Below, piece after piece: positions 1-12,777 of a stretch of 64,000 nt of DNA. The notes beneath the pieces were generated by a model, which saw only the letters and a list, made by a program, of their open reading frames with translations, did not search any database and was not told the DNA's origin. The DNA is from Dipylidium caninum (lineage: Eukaryota > Platyhelminthes > Cestoda > Cyclophyllidea > Dipylidiidae): NCBI GenBank assembly GCA_017562135.1, contig QEYB01001664.1:302927-366926 (forward strand). The letters are read 5' to 3'. Position numbers and translations under genes: made by a program. Position 1 is the stretch's first letter. Each line of letters opens with the position of its first letter.

Positions 1-1598
1 TCATCTTCGACTGGCACAATCTGCCAAATCGCTAAACAAGACGGAAAACATTTTTTCGGGACAGAATAAGAAATTTTGTTTGTTAGTCAGGGCGGTGACA
101 TAGTTGAGGGAGAAAATAATTCAAAATTTTAGACGGGACACGCAGTAATATGCAATATAGAGCTAAACACACACATGGTTGCGGATTTAAGAAGCTTTCT
201 CAAATTTACCCCCAAAGTCCATGACTCGAATTACCAGTCATGGTAACGCGTAAAACATGCTACCCAAAAGGCGGGGGTTAGATAAAGTAGTAATAGGCAG
301 AAAGTCAACTATGAGCACCCTCAAGGTGATAGCAAATTACCGTTGTTAGGAAAAAGGAAGAATCAAGATTTAGCCGCCGCCTCCAGGAAACTAAAATGTC
401 GGGAGGCTCGGAGATGTTGGTGTGACGTTAGCAAAGGGTGCGTGCATGAATGAATAGAGCACTTCTGGGATCAAAATCAGTTGAGAACGACTCGATTAGC
501 ATTGAGAAATGATCAGATGTTCTCCCTATTTGTAGATTTTATTTTTTTCTCTCAGGAACCACATTTGTGAATGTCGACGAGACGTTGCGGCTCGATACCA
601 AGCAGCCAATTAGAGCCCGACACGACAATAAGCTTCACCCAATTGTAGACGAGACTTCTGTTTTTACCCCAAGTAATACGTGATACTAGGGCGGTTGTAG
701 AGAGAAGATTGAGAAAACTAATCGTAAACAATTGGAAAACACGAGAAGAATTAATTCGAATGCGAATACGTCCGCAGGAGGACAATTAAAGGGGTAACAC
801 TCAGCGGTAGAGGCTTTCGAAGAGAACACAAGAACTCAGTGTATACTTCAGTTATCGTCACAGTGGGAGAATAGAGAAAAGAAGACGTTAGATTGTAGAG
901 ACAGAGTCCGTTCGACAAGGGAAAAAACGCGGCTCATTCATAGCTCTGAAGCAGATTGACGCAAAACGTGTACCGCCACGACAACAATCGGTGCGATATG
1001 GTCAAGGTCGTTGAGGCGTCCACTTCCCTTTCCCAAAATCAAATACGACACTGCAGTTCTAATAATTGCAAAGCGGATCGAGCAGCCAGAGACGGGTGTA
1101 ATGAATGGTTACAGTTACGAATTAATCACGGAGTCCATGAGAAAATTAAAACGCAAACGAAAGGTGTTCAAAGTACGCTTTCAATAACGACGCCGGAAAC
1201 ATGTACCTGACAGAATAAACGCGGCCACCTACACTCGTTCAAGAGAGACGGATACTTAAAACTAACGTAGTACATCTCTTTGGGGAGCTAGTGCAAGGAA
1301 GTGTTCGAATAGCGACTAAACGTTTTTAAGAAAAAGCAATTATTTTGGCTAGAAATTCGAGTGGGTAAGGTTGTGAAATCACTCTGCCCTACCACAGAGA
1401 ACGTAGACGAGATAGCCAATGAGGGTGTTGAAAGTAAAATTACACTTTGCTATCTCACGAAGGCCCTTCAGCTGGCAGAAGTCCTCGCAAACGCGGTCGT
1501 CTTTGAAGATTTTGGATATAGCGGAGGCGGTAAAAAAACAGTAAATTTTAAATAATTTCTAGAATGTTGAAGAATGACAAAAAAGATGGATAACTCAC
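1..1598. other. No gene recognised
   Basis: No reading frame here has a recognisable product. Short open frames occur on both strands (for example 956-1210 plus and 1361-1555 plus) but none has conserved motifs or convincing splice sites. The last exons of TMEM62, which should encode further membrane helices, may lie in the upper part of this interval. I could not place them. Confidence 0.4.
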
Positions 1599-1680
1599 AG
1601 AGATGAGAAGTGCCGAATAACCGAGCAATAAGGAGAGAGAGAAATGGGACAGACCAAACGACGTAGAACAAAAGCATTAG
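1599..1680 (-). CDS. Candidate 3' exon of TMEM62 (membrane helix)
   Basis: A TTTCAG acceptor just above 1680 opens 27 codons rich in L, F, V and I, ending at a GTGAGT donor at 1598-1597. The peptide is a plausible transmembrane helix (it contains LLFYVVWSVPFLSLLIA). TMEM62 proteins carry several C-terminal membrane helices after the phosphoesterase region, and this segment lies downstream of the firm TMEM62 exons on the same strand. The linking exons between 2210 and 1681 were not resolved, so membership is inferred. Confidence 0.35.
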
Positions 1681-2210
1681 CTGAAAGTGAATACGAAAAA
1701 GATTAACAGTGAGAAGTTAAAAAAAGCTACAGAACGAGGCATTACATTTGCGGATTTCTGTACCACGGTAAGTGCAATCCGCGGATGATTAGAAAAGTGT
1801 ACAAATTAGAAAAAGTAATCGAGTAGCTTTTAGGCGCCACTCCAAGGTGATTCACTTAGTCGGTCGATCAGATAAGAGGGAATTACAGAAATCCCGACTG
1901 AAAACAAGCATTTTAAAAGGTAGGTGAAGGTAAAGATCACCTTCCATACTTCATTTCAGCATGGGGTGGAATAACCGGCTGCTATCGCCCGACACGTTCC
2001 TTCAATACGCATAGATCCGGGTGAAATGTCGAGTAGCTCGAGGTAAAACTGTTACAAAAATGCATCTTTATAATCGTCTTAATCTCAGTCAAATTGTAAT
2101 ATCATCATTAGGGCCAAAAGTGGATTTTAAAACTCACCTTGAAAATGTGTAAAGGGAGAGAGTACGACAAGTGAGAGAAAAAGAGGGGTGAAAAAAGCTT
2201 TCATTCTTAC

Positions 2211-5200
2211 AATTGAGACAAAAAATGAAATGTTGACACGTAAGCAACCAGAAATGACGTCTGCATTCGAACACACTGGGTGGAAGGGATAAGAATAAGG
2301 CTCGGGGGTCAGACGAGAGGCTATGGCAATTATTCGACTTACCATGAACATGTGGTTGTTCAGGAGGATGAAGCTTTGAATGCCACCGAAGCTCCATCGA
2401 GGCGTACCATCCAGAGTGAAGGACTGTTGCACAGTGCGAGTATTGTGAAGCGAGTCCTGAAAATACAAGTTCCTGGTAAACATAGAGAAGAATTATTACA
2501 GTGGCTGGGAGTGGCGACTAAAGGAGGGGCAAAGGAAGAAGCATCTCTTTTTAGTTAATAATCATAGAGTTCTCAAGCGTACCCATTTGGCAGCATCGGA
2601 GACTTACATTAGGGTTTGAGGTTAAGCCAGACAAAGATTTAGCATCTTTCACTCTCTTTTTCCGCAGTGAACGGGAGAAATGAAAGGGAAGGCAACAGGG
2701 GCTGAGGAGTGGAGAGGGTGAAGAGGAGTGCATTTTCTTAATTGAGTGGAGAATAAGGAAAAAGTAGAAGAGGAGTGCATTTTCTTAATTGAGTGGAGAA
2801 TAAGGAAAAAGTAGTTCAAGTGAAGCCGTGAGAATAACTCTCTTAATCCATTTTCTGTGGTCCAGTTTGCGAGTAAACTTCATTGGAAAGAATCATAGAA
2901 ATCACCGCGTTGCAAGTGAGATGAATTTGGGCAACGGCCATAAGAACAAGAGATTTACGTTGACCAATTCGTAGCTCATCCTAAACTTTACCTTAGGCTC
3001 TGATTGAGTAGGCCCTCGTACAGCTGGACGAGGTAGAAAAGTGAGGTCTCACCTCACAGACCACCGTAATGGAGTGTGCGTCGGCACCGGGAGGAGGACC
3101 TTTTTTCCACAGTGCCACAGGGTCCCACGCCAGTACAAAGAGCGGAGAGTTGGGGGTATTGTTTGTATGGTGATGGACAGCCGGCTTTGCGTCGCCTAAG
3201 TACTTTCCATCCACTGTTACGGAGACCCGAGTTATCGGATAGACTGACCACGCGAGAATTCTGTGATGGTAGACAAAAGGACAGCGAGGTAAGGGTGCCA
3301 GTCACGCAAACAGACTTGAGTGAAGGCAACCGAAAATACTTGCCAAAGCTATGGGTACTGCCAGAGGCAAAACCTTAGCGGGGACGGAAATAATAGGGCC
3401 ACATTTGATACATAGAACAGTCATTCAAAGTACAAAGGCAATCAGGAGTCTCACAAGCAATCGACACGTTCGCTGGTAAGATAAATAAAGGCGTTATGAC
3501 AAGGCGTTATGACAAGAAAGTCCACTCAATCTGCTAGAGATTAACCAGGAGTGAATTCACTCGGGAAGATCTTCTTATCAATATGAAGATTAAGCTTCAG
3601 AGGAAGCCGAACAAGTCACTTCTAAGGTTGATCGTAACGTTCACTAGTTCCAGTGCAAGAAAAGTTTGATTGGATTTTAACTACGAAGAAAATCATTGAA
3701 AAAGCCTCATCGACAAGCTACTGCCAAACTTCTACCAAATTACGTCTTAGATTAACGGCGTTACAAATTGTCCACACCATAACATTAACGGGCTAGGTAA
3801 AACACAAATTTCATGGGTTGAAAAAATGAAGCGAAGGCAAAAAATCGCAACAACAAGTTACCGTATATGAGTCGACTGGAGAATCCGATACGTGGGCTCC
3901 TTGTGGTTGAGGAGAAATGCAGCGTCTTTAGGATTAGTAATTAGTAAAATGGGCCAGTCCTGTGCCTCTTTGTTGTGCATGTGGCAGTCGACGAAAGCCA
4001 CTAAGTCATTATCCACTGCCATAATACGAAAGCTGTACGTTTGTAAGGGAAAAGAGAGAAGAGCACACAAAAGTAATCCTGGTGACGGACTTAAAAAGTA
4101 GGCAAAAGCAGTACACTCAAACCCGCATACACAGAAGACTTTGACGTGGAGCTACCGTTTTCATGAATGAAAGCAAACAAGGCTGCACGCTTGTACCCAG
4201 ATTTACGGCAAGAAAAGAAAAAATGAAAGAAACTGTTAGGAACAGGCAAAATAGCGCCTGAAAAGAGGAGTATCAGAGTGCACATGGGAACTATAAACGT
4301 AAGTAATGACTGACAGTTAAAATACCACGTTCCACCACATCTTTTCCTACAAGCAGTTAATCCACTATAAATAAAAGCTCAGAACTCCTTACCCATCCCA
4401 TAAGTGCTAACTGATAAGACACCGATAAGACACCGAGGGGAATAAAACTAATAGAATTAGACAGATGAAGTGAGGCAAATTGAGAAGAGAGAGTGGATAT
4501 TATTTCGGCCGGTGGAATCATCTTAGAGCGAAAAATACGGTAACCTGAGAAGTAAATTTTTACGGACGAGAGAGTTAACTCACAATCGTCCATCCCGCCA
4601 GTCAGCCAATTCGAGTTCCAAGTAGCCTTGTGGTTGAACGGTGTACATCCTCGGTACCATATTTAACAGGGTGTGCAAATGACCGCACATATAACAATAC
4701 GCAGTCCTCCTGCAAGTAAAATTAGCCAAGTCAAGAGGCAGAAACACTTTCATCATCAAAATTACTCCACAAGTTCTCTCAAATCGAGGGGGAAAAAGGT
4801 CTTACTGCTTAAATGATGGACGGCTCAAAAGTCGTGCATAACAAGAACTTACACAATCAAACAGAATTCGACAAAACTGTGTTGGAAACCTTTTCTACCG
4901 GATTGCATAATGTTCCACATGTCAATTATGGGTTGAATGTCATGAATTTCAAAGTGTTTTGATGGTTTCAGCCAGTAATGGTATTCTACAAATCAAGTTG
5001 TAGTACACAGTTGAACACCTCCTGGCATTACCATTCATTTCACCCAGATGAGTAAAGTAAAAACGCGTTCTCTTTCGGGTGAGGCCATGTCTCCATCTCG
5101 ATGACTTTGGCACTTCCGTGTCTTGGCATTATTCTTTTGTCCGACTACCTTGAGAATGATGAAACCTCAACCTCGGTGTATAAAACATTTCGTCACCACC

Positions 5201-7446
5201 ATTTGAAATCGAAATTGTCTTCATATATCCAAAAAACTAAGAAACCTCCATTCCATAATTGGTAATTAAGTAAATACAGCCTAAAATTCGGGAGGACTTT
5301 GATAATGAAAGAGTAAAATGAGAACTATTGGGAAAAATATACCATGAGAAAAGGAAAATAAACTTGGAGGCCAAAACTGCACTTAGGAAGAAACACTTTT
5401 TACGAAGTATTTGAAGACGATAAACAGCGACTTCACTAAAGATCACAAAGAATGTGTGATTAAAACCAAACTAGGAGGTAACTTGATCTAAAGGATATAT
5501 TTCAGCATTCCAAGAAGGGCAGATAATAACTGATGAGTACATAAACACGACATAGTTATGATGGAACAAACTTTTCCATCTTAGGCAAATCCAATTACTT
5601 ATATAATTTAGGCAGTTGAAAGTGACCAAATAAGCATGGGTAAATCAAAATAAGTACGTCTAATTGAAGAATTTGTACTTAAAAGTTTATCATACTCATC
5701 CCACCTAAATATAGTTTCAGGTAGATGAGAAACCGAATATCGCGAATAATCTGGATGTGAAGTAAAAACCGACTGTAGAGGATTTCATAATATTTAGGGC
5801 AGTGCAAACACGAGAAAGAGTTAGTTCAGATTAAACGGAACGTGGAAGTGGTCATTGAACATATAGGTGGAGGAGGAGAAAAGTGTTTGACATAACATAG
5901 TCGACGTCATCTCTTCATCTCACCGCGACCATACGTGGCTCTCCACCGAAGGACAAGTAAAGCGTATAAGCAAAAGCTGATACAAAAGCTTCGCATACCC
6001 TATGAACTCGCGTAGGTCAAAGCCTGTCGAGATGATCGTGGAGGTGGGGTAATGGCCGAACCAAAAAGTGTGGTTGCTTCCGGAAGCTCTGGCGGAAAAG
6101 TACTGGAGGGATTTCCTCAAGGCCTAATGATTATAAATGGGAAAAAAATACGTATTTGAATGTTGGCAACGAAAAACGTATGAGTGAAAAAGAGCTGCAA
6201 CTTGTTAACTAACAAAACGTCCTCATTTCTAACAAAATTACTTGACTACGTATCTGTAATTGAATTGCGCCAATTTATGAAAGGGATGATTACAACTAAA
6301 AATCACCAAGATTTTAAAGGTATGGAAACTTTAAGTTATTCGAAAAGGAAAACGGATTTTATCAAAACAAATTAAGAGAGCAGCGTGAAGGTTAAATAAA
6401 GCCTACCATTACGCCAATTAAAAAATGGCATAAGCTAATTAAAGAAGAACACGTGTTCACTTACCGGAGTTATGAGACCAAAAAAATTGTGGGGACGCTT
6501 AAGACCTGGAGATGGACAAGCGTCCAATCCAATAAAAGTGTAGGAGCCGAATGATTTACGAAGAGTAAACATGTAAGATTGGGTGGAATTTGGTCCAGCC
6601 ACTGAGTACTGTCTGAGTATGAAGTAAAAAGTTGAAAGACACGTCGCTGGTGAGAGGTTTGAAGCGTTTAGGCGGATAAAAGATTAATCAAATAGGTGGT
6701 CGGTAGAATTGTAAAAAAGGTAATCGATTGACTCCAACTGAAGATAGTATAGACAATGTGAACAGGCATCTCGTTAATGATACCTGATTTCCGATGCGAA
6801 GAAAAATGAAGCCAAATAGTACATTGACGAAAAATAACACAAAGGCATGAGAAAATATAAGGAATTACCGGAAGTAGTTGGTCGGATGGGTAATTGACGG
6901 CACATTGAAGTTGTCTAAGATGTAGCATTTATGAAGTGCAACAAACCATGATTTCCCCGCAAATCTAACCATATAGTTCTTTCAGAAATTCCAGATTCTT
7001 TCACAATTCTCCCATACATTTCCCACTCCTTCTTAAATTGCTGTGAGCCCCACATCCTTGGAAATTTTGCATCAGTGATATCGCCTAAGATAAGAGATAA
7101 ATGGCACGAAATACCTGTGACAATGACCATTTCTGGGGCAATTACTCGGATATGTACAAGACATAATTGCAAAAAATCAGGTGTCCGACCTCTGTCGTCA
7201 AATTTGCTTAGGTGAAGGTCGGATAACTGATTATGAGACGTATTAATTTTAGTGTCTTACTTGTATGAACCAAAATAGACGGTCAGTGGTTTCATCCAGG
7301 ACTATGACGTCCGACTGATTACGACGAGGAAACTTTAGAGTCTGAATTTGTGACGATTTTCGAAAATCGGCAATGAGAATGAGGGTGTGTATAAAAACAA
7401 TGAAAGACAAAATAAAAACTATAAGACATGTGCACTTTTTGGTCAT
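2211..7446 (-). CDS. TMEM62: TMEM62-like membrane metallophosphoesterase, at least 12 exons, 3' end unresolved
   Basis: Exons: 7446-7261, 7226-7115, 7084-6947, 6914-6869, 6612-6465, 6123-5999, 4709-4584, 4032-3862, 3338-3316 (weak), 3243-3053, 2456-2343, 2275-2211. Phases agree at every join. The ATG at 7446 begins a hydrophobic signal or anchor (IVFILSFIVFIHTLILIA). Metallophosphatase motifs follow in order: SDLHLSKF (D-x-H), GDITDAK, LRGNHD, SNHTFWFGHYPTSTI and CGHLH. Then come ITNPKD and QSTHIR, typical of TMEM62, an immunoglobulin-like strand region, and the first C-terminal membrane helix (exon 12). All metal-ligand motifs are kept, so the enzyme should be active; in vertebrates the substrate is unknown. 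The first three introns are 34, 30 and 32 nt, while later ones reach about 1.3 kb. The frame breaks after exon 12, so the remaining helices were not placed. Family assignment is strong; the 23-nt exon at 3338 and the acceptor at 3243 are the weakest parts. Confidence 0.88.
2721..2814. repeat. 47-bp perfect tandem duplication (2 copies)
   Basis: Bases 2721-2767 are repeated exactly at 2768-2814. The unit starts AAGAGGAGTGCATTTTC and ends GGAAAAAGTAG. It lies in the TMEM62 intron between the exons ending at 3053 and starting at 2456. No divergence between the copies means the duplication is recent or is an assembly artefact. Confidence 0.97.
3488..3513. repeat. 13-bp tandem duplication in a TMEM62 intron
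   Basis: AAGGCGTTATGAC occurs twice in direct succession at 3488-3500 and 3501-3513. A similar 11-bp duplication (GATAAGACACC) sits at 4413-4434, in the neighbouring intron. Both are short slippage-type events with no evident function. Confidence 0.9.
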
Positions 7447-9941
7447 TGTGGAGCATGTGTGACCTCGAAAACATAAATTCCACAAATCAATACTTAGCTG
7501 AGCAGTTTATTATAACTAACCAAACTTTTGGAAGATTCCGGTTGCTTTGACCAACCGCAATGGCTAATTGTATCTTTATCTATTGTGTATTAAATTTTTA
7601 TCAATAAAAGCGTTTGATTAATTTTGCTAACTGTTTGCGTTACATTGAATGCTCTGTGTATCTATGTGCCAAGTTTTCATCTTGCCAACTAAAACTAATT
7701 TACGTTATGATATTTCCAAGATCGTTGACGTATGTGTTCTCTTAATGACAATTTATCAACCATATTCCTTCCGTCTCTGAGTTTTACGTAACAGAGATTT
7801 CGTATAATAGTTGAAACTGTTTGTATAGCAATACTTCGGCAGCCGAATAAATTTCACGGAGCGTAGAGGTGACGTTCATCTCTGCTTCCCATTCTCTGTG
7901 CTAATTCCCCTTTTCTTTTATCTTTCTTACACGATTGGTGCGGCACCAATTATCTTGCACACTTGGATATGATTTACGTTTACGTCCAAACGCTACCATT
8001 AGCGTTTGCTCTACTAATATTTTACCTAAGTTAATCGGATGCGCCCTAATAGAGATGTTCTCATTGTTCACTTTCTCGAATATTCGTTTGTATGAACAAG
8101 TGCACGCGTACTGAAGCCGTCAGATTCAACAAAATACGCTTGTTCCCACAGCTTTACTCTCCAAAGCTCCTTGATCATGCACACAAACTGCCGCTCTCGG
8201 GTGTTTCGGATGACCAACATAATTGGCCATTCTACATATCCTAATGGGAATTGAGCAACTTTGCTGCATAGGATTCATTTAGTGCTGAGAACATTCGATA
8301 ACAATTTAACATGGTTCCACGAACAAGAGTAAATAGACACCACATAAGAAGCTATCTGTTTTGAATGGCGCACAGCCGGATTGAAGTAAATGGAAACTCA
8401 ATGGAACACCTCACGTCTCTCCTTAGTTTGGTTCCTAAGGCAAAGGAACTCAGTCGAGGGCAAAATTACGACCACTATTGATGAATGACACACATAGTGG
8501 CATCAAATTATTTTGGAAAAGGTTCAGTGATGACGGAGTTCAAATTTACTACAAAATTCGGTTACTTCACTATCCGAAAAAGAGGATTCAGTCGACCTTT
8601 GACCGACACGTTAACGACACAATATAGGCACACCTCAGAATGAAGATTCAAAATCCAAGGCTGCCACAGATGGCTGGGAAGTGCGAGAAAGAATCAGGAG
8701 TACTGGGAGATGCTTTTGGCGGATGTCGAATATCGAAGCATTAATTTAAACCCTCACGGTAATAGAGACCGCGACAGCAGACGCATGACTCATAAAGCCA
8801 CCTATTTACGTTATGGACACCCCCTTCAAACAACGCGCAGGTCGTAAAGCTTACGAGAGCTAAGTTCCACAAGAAGGCACCGCAACTAGTGTCAACCATG
8901 GGGCAACAGCAAGGCTAGATGTTTGAAATCTTATCTTTTGGAATTGGAAGAATGAAAAGACTAATAATGTTTGAGAATTTCTCGAATTACAGCACGTCAA
9001 ATAGGCAGTCACTTCCGTTAATGCCGGCACTTGGTCTTGAATTTGCCGGTTTGCATGACGATGACCACCTCGACGGAAATATTGGCAAATGGTACCGCAA
9101 ACTCCTTGTTTCCTTACGTCAGTTGCTTAAAACAATTTATTAAACTGTTAATTCCACTAAAGCTGTCCATCCGTGCACTAAAAATTGAGTGAAATTATCC
9201 GAAATGCAAGTTATAGTGACTTTTTACTCAATAATCACGTTAGAAATATTATACGTAGCAAATAAATTCTCGAAACTGCTACATTGACTGAAACTGGAAG
9301 GCCAGAACGAAGTGCGAAGCGTACATAAAGAAGGCCCTTTATGGTTGATTCATTGTGGTCTGCATCAAATGAAGACAAAGAAGGCCGCGGAGAAATAAGG
9401 AACTTCCCATGACAATAGTTAAGCAGACAAATGCGGAAGTTCTTGACGACAACATTTACCACATTAAAATATGTTATTCGCTAAGATATATACCCTCCAA
9501 GATAAAACAACTCAACGTTAGCCAAAACCAAGCTAATAATACTACCAGTTCATAAGCGTTACACCATACAGATTGCGAATACCAATTGCCCATGACGGGG
9601 AAAACCTTAACAGTACAACGTATCTTAAAGAGACGTTAGAAAGCACACTTTAGTTGTGAATAATTGAATAACTTATCAGTGAGAGCGAATAGTCCAAACC
9701 CCAACCAAATGACACAGGTAAGACTGCAAGTTAATTAGCAGTGAGGGATGGAACAATGTTCTGTCCGGTCATTCGAACCAATAAAGGAATAATGCAGCAA
9801 CACAAAACAAATTGGAGAGAAAAGCCAAGAAGACATCAAATGCCCTTATGATTGAGTAGCCGGGGTATATTTGGCGCTTCGTAACCGTTTAAAATCATCA
9901 ACATCTTTTTTATAAAGGGGATCTCGATCCATAAAAACAAC
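7447..9941. other. Intergenic, nothing recognised
   Basis: The interval between the TMEM62 start codon and the 3' end of the type I membrane protein gene contains only short chance reading frames (for example 8919-9143 plus and 9235-9462 minus). I saw no conserved motif, repeat or RNA gene. The TMEM62 promoter is expected just above 7446, but no clear element could be identified. Confidence 0.5.
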
Positions 9942-12777
9942 TTATTTCAAAGGCTTTGTAATTTCTTCACTTTCAGTAAACCTATGGGCAGTTTCACCCT
10001 TCTCATCTTCCTCCTCTTGATGATCAACACTCCCTTCCGGCTGTCCAGCTAAAAGCTTACTAGACGCAAGGCCAGAAGCAATTACGGGTTTTTGGGATTT
10101 GGGACGCTTAACGAGTTTGACGATAAAGCAAATGGCAGAGGCAAGGACAACCAGGAAAACAGCCAGAGAGGAGACTATGACGACTAGATTGAATCGAGGT
10201 AGTGAACGATCCGCAGAATCCAAGCAAGTGGCGTTGAGGACAGTCACCGCTACATTCTTTTCCAGACATAAGGTCAAATTAATCTTTTCGTATGAGGCGT
10301 CCACTAGACCATCCAATTTAACGTCACACCATGCAGAGTTGTTCAGGTCCGGATAGGCGTCAGCGCAGTAGCCATTGTCTAGATTAGAGAAAACGTACAA
10401 ACACTAAGGAACAATGCGAAGGCGAGGAGCAGAATGTAGCAGGGCATTGTGGAACTCATGCATATATAAACATTAGGTAGGTGGCAAGGGTTAGTACATG
10501 AGGAATGGCATACAAGCAGAGACGAAGAGCATTTCAACGGAGCCGGTAAGGTCACTCTTATCCCCGTGGTAGTGCCATGTGACAGAACAGGTTACTTTTG
10601 TCGCATCCGGTACACTCACGATAGGGCCGAAGAGACTGCGATTGTCATTGTCCTCGCACGAACTCATTACCTAATCGATGTTACATCACTTATTAGAAAC
10701 TTTGTTGTTCATGGAATAAGTTTACTTCTAGCTTAATTATGACCGCAACTAATACTACAAACATTTAACAGTAATTTCTTAAGCCTGGCCCAAACAAAAA
10801 AAACCCTCGAGAGAATAAGCGATAATGGGAAGTAACAAGTTTAACTCAGTTTATTTGAAAATTGGGGTTGGGGAATCTCTCAATTCGCCTAAATCAGACG
10901 AATTAACCATCCAGAGAGGCGTTTTAGGACCAGCAATGGCAAAGATCTAAACTCAGTTCTATTCGATATAGTGGTAAAAGGGTTACATAAATAACAGTTG
11001 TTACGAATAAACGGAAATTACGAGGTCCTAAAAAACGTGAAGTTTAAAGAAAAGGCTTATCAGAATATATCTTAATTAACATACTACTTAGGCAAGGCAA
11101 GTCATATTCGGGATATATACGCAAGCAAAATGCTAAAATATTTTCGAAGGCATGACATTCACCGTCAGAAACTCCTCGTAGGAAATAAACCGCCCTTTAA
11201 GTAGGTCGACAAAAGGAATGCATTCGATCTCCGTTAAATACTATTGCCACAGTGATAGCCTATGAAGTATTTATACGCAAGAAAAAAGTGATATTCAAGA
11301 TGCTGAAATAGTATCCTAATAACGATATACTAAGTAGCTATAGATTTTTATTCAATGAAATTAGTCTATTAGACAGATGTGAAGATCCAACTAGCTGCTA
11401 CGTTTAGAGATACCAACAGTTACCTCTTCAAAAAACCCAGTTTCAGCAAAAAGCAAAAAAATGGTATTTCGATATCAATGCGAGTGCACAACAAACATGC
11501 GCGACTGCATGGATTTAGGGTGGAGTTGGTATCCTAAATAGTACCTTTTTATCTTTACCTAAATTGAAACGATTCACACACTTCTTTAACGTACGATGAT
11601 AAATTATTGATGAGTAAAAATGTTTTTACTATAATTCCTACTCAGAAAAGTACAACAATGTGAAAAAATGGAGAAAATTACATCACCAATGTTGGTGCCT
11701 TTATTATTCATCAAGTTGCACGTGAAGGATGCGCAGAAGGAAAAGGTGTTAAAACTGATACTTGGGAGATTGAAATGCCGAAAAGTGTAAAGAAGAATCG
11801 ACTGCCGCGGTGGCGTATCGAAACTGAAGGAGGCATTGGCAGAATCATTCTCAATTTCACTGATGCCAAGGCGATACACCGAGGCACCCGGAACTAGGAC
11901 CATTTCGGCAGGAATAGTTACTACGATAGAACGATCATTAATGGTTTATTTAGTCAAAATACGAACTATCAGTGCTGTAAACGATATAGAATATCGGAAA
12001 ATTCCATAAAATTACAATAAGTGGTTAAAATTATAAAATAAACTAAGAAATTAAAGTATCTCGTTTTACGTTATTTCACAAAAAAGGAAAACGACAAATA
12101 ATTAAAGCAATCGTATTGCAAAATGTAAGAACATAAGGATTTAAATAGGAATTATACAAAATAAGAAAATAAAATCTTTGCATAGTGTACTCGAGCCAGG
12201 GACGCTGTCCAGAAATGAAAAACTAAAGAGCCAAAAACAAAGTTCCGACAAGTGCTCACTACTCATTGATGCAAGTGATAATGAATAGAATGATAAAGGA
12301 AAATAAACAGATGTTTTATGCAAAAACAGTTAATTATCAGAATGCTTTTCTCAGCGATGTTGTCGTTCGACACAATGAACACAATCATTGAAAAAACGCA
12401 GGTGAATATGAATTTATTAACCTCCAAATCAAACAATTTCACTATGATTCAACATTATAGTTTGCCAACATAAGAATTTCTAAAACGTTGTTACCTTATG
12501 CAAAATCAATGACAAACTTCCGCTAGGTACTTCCGTTGCTGCGTCGATTTATATAAATTGCTTTTCTCTGATACGTCTTTAACCATTATACATGTATCCA
12601 AAGAGTAAGATAAAACTAAACTGACCCGCCTTTAACAAAAAAAAGATAGAAATAGATGCGACCATCGACTTCAGAAGCGATTACACAAAGAATTCATTCA
12701 CCATTTTGCAGTGCACCACGTGCCTCCACCACGACCATAGCCAAAACCGCCAGGATAGACCGCAATGTAACCAACAT
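9942..12777 (-). CDS. Secreted type I membrane glycoprotein, 302 aa, unrecognised family
   Basis: Four exons fit with matching phases: 12777-12702, 11920-11682, 10670-10514, 10378-9942. Exon 1 is a signal peptide (MLVTLRSILAVLAMVVVEA) ending in A-R-G-A. The ectodomain (about residues 25-200) has several cysteines and N-glycosylation sequons (NDS, NAS, NNS, NLT, NAT). A single membrane helix (FNLVVIVSSLAVFLVVLASA) comes next, followed by a basic stop-transfer KLVKRPK and a roughly 60-residue acidic cytoplasmic tail with an EEEDE run. This is the layout of a cell-surface receptor or adhesion protein. I do not recognise the fold or a homologue. The intron phase chain 1-0-1 and the start-to-stop continuity make the gene model firm even though its function is unknown. 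It may be lineage-specific. Confidence 0.72.
10379..10459 (-). CDS. Possible alternative first exon with signal peptide (inside intron 3 of the type I protein gene)
   Basis: Inside intron 3 an ATG at 10459 opens 20 codons with the form of a signal peptide (MSSTMPCYILLLAFALFLSV) and then hits an in-frame TAG. That TAG is the acceptor of exon 4. A GT at 10398 in phase 1 would define a 20-nt intron (10398-10379) and join this peptide in frame to exon 4. The product would be a secreted-entry, membrane-anchored short form. A 20-nt spliceosomal intron is below known metazoan sizes, so this may be coincidence. Confidence 0.22.
   Translation of the reverse strand: MSSTMPCYILLLAFALFLSVCTFSLI

Noticed and set aside
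2127..2558. Overlapping 87-118 codon frames on both strands
   Set aside because: The minus-strand similarity is explained by two separate TMEM62 exons with a GTAAGT donor between them; the plus-strand frame is a shadow.
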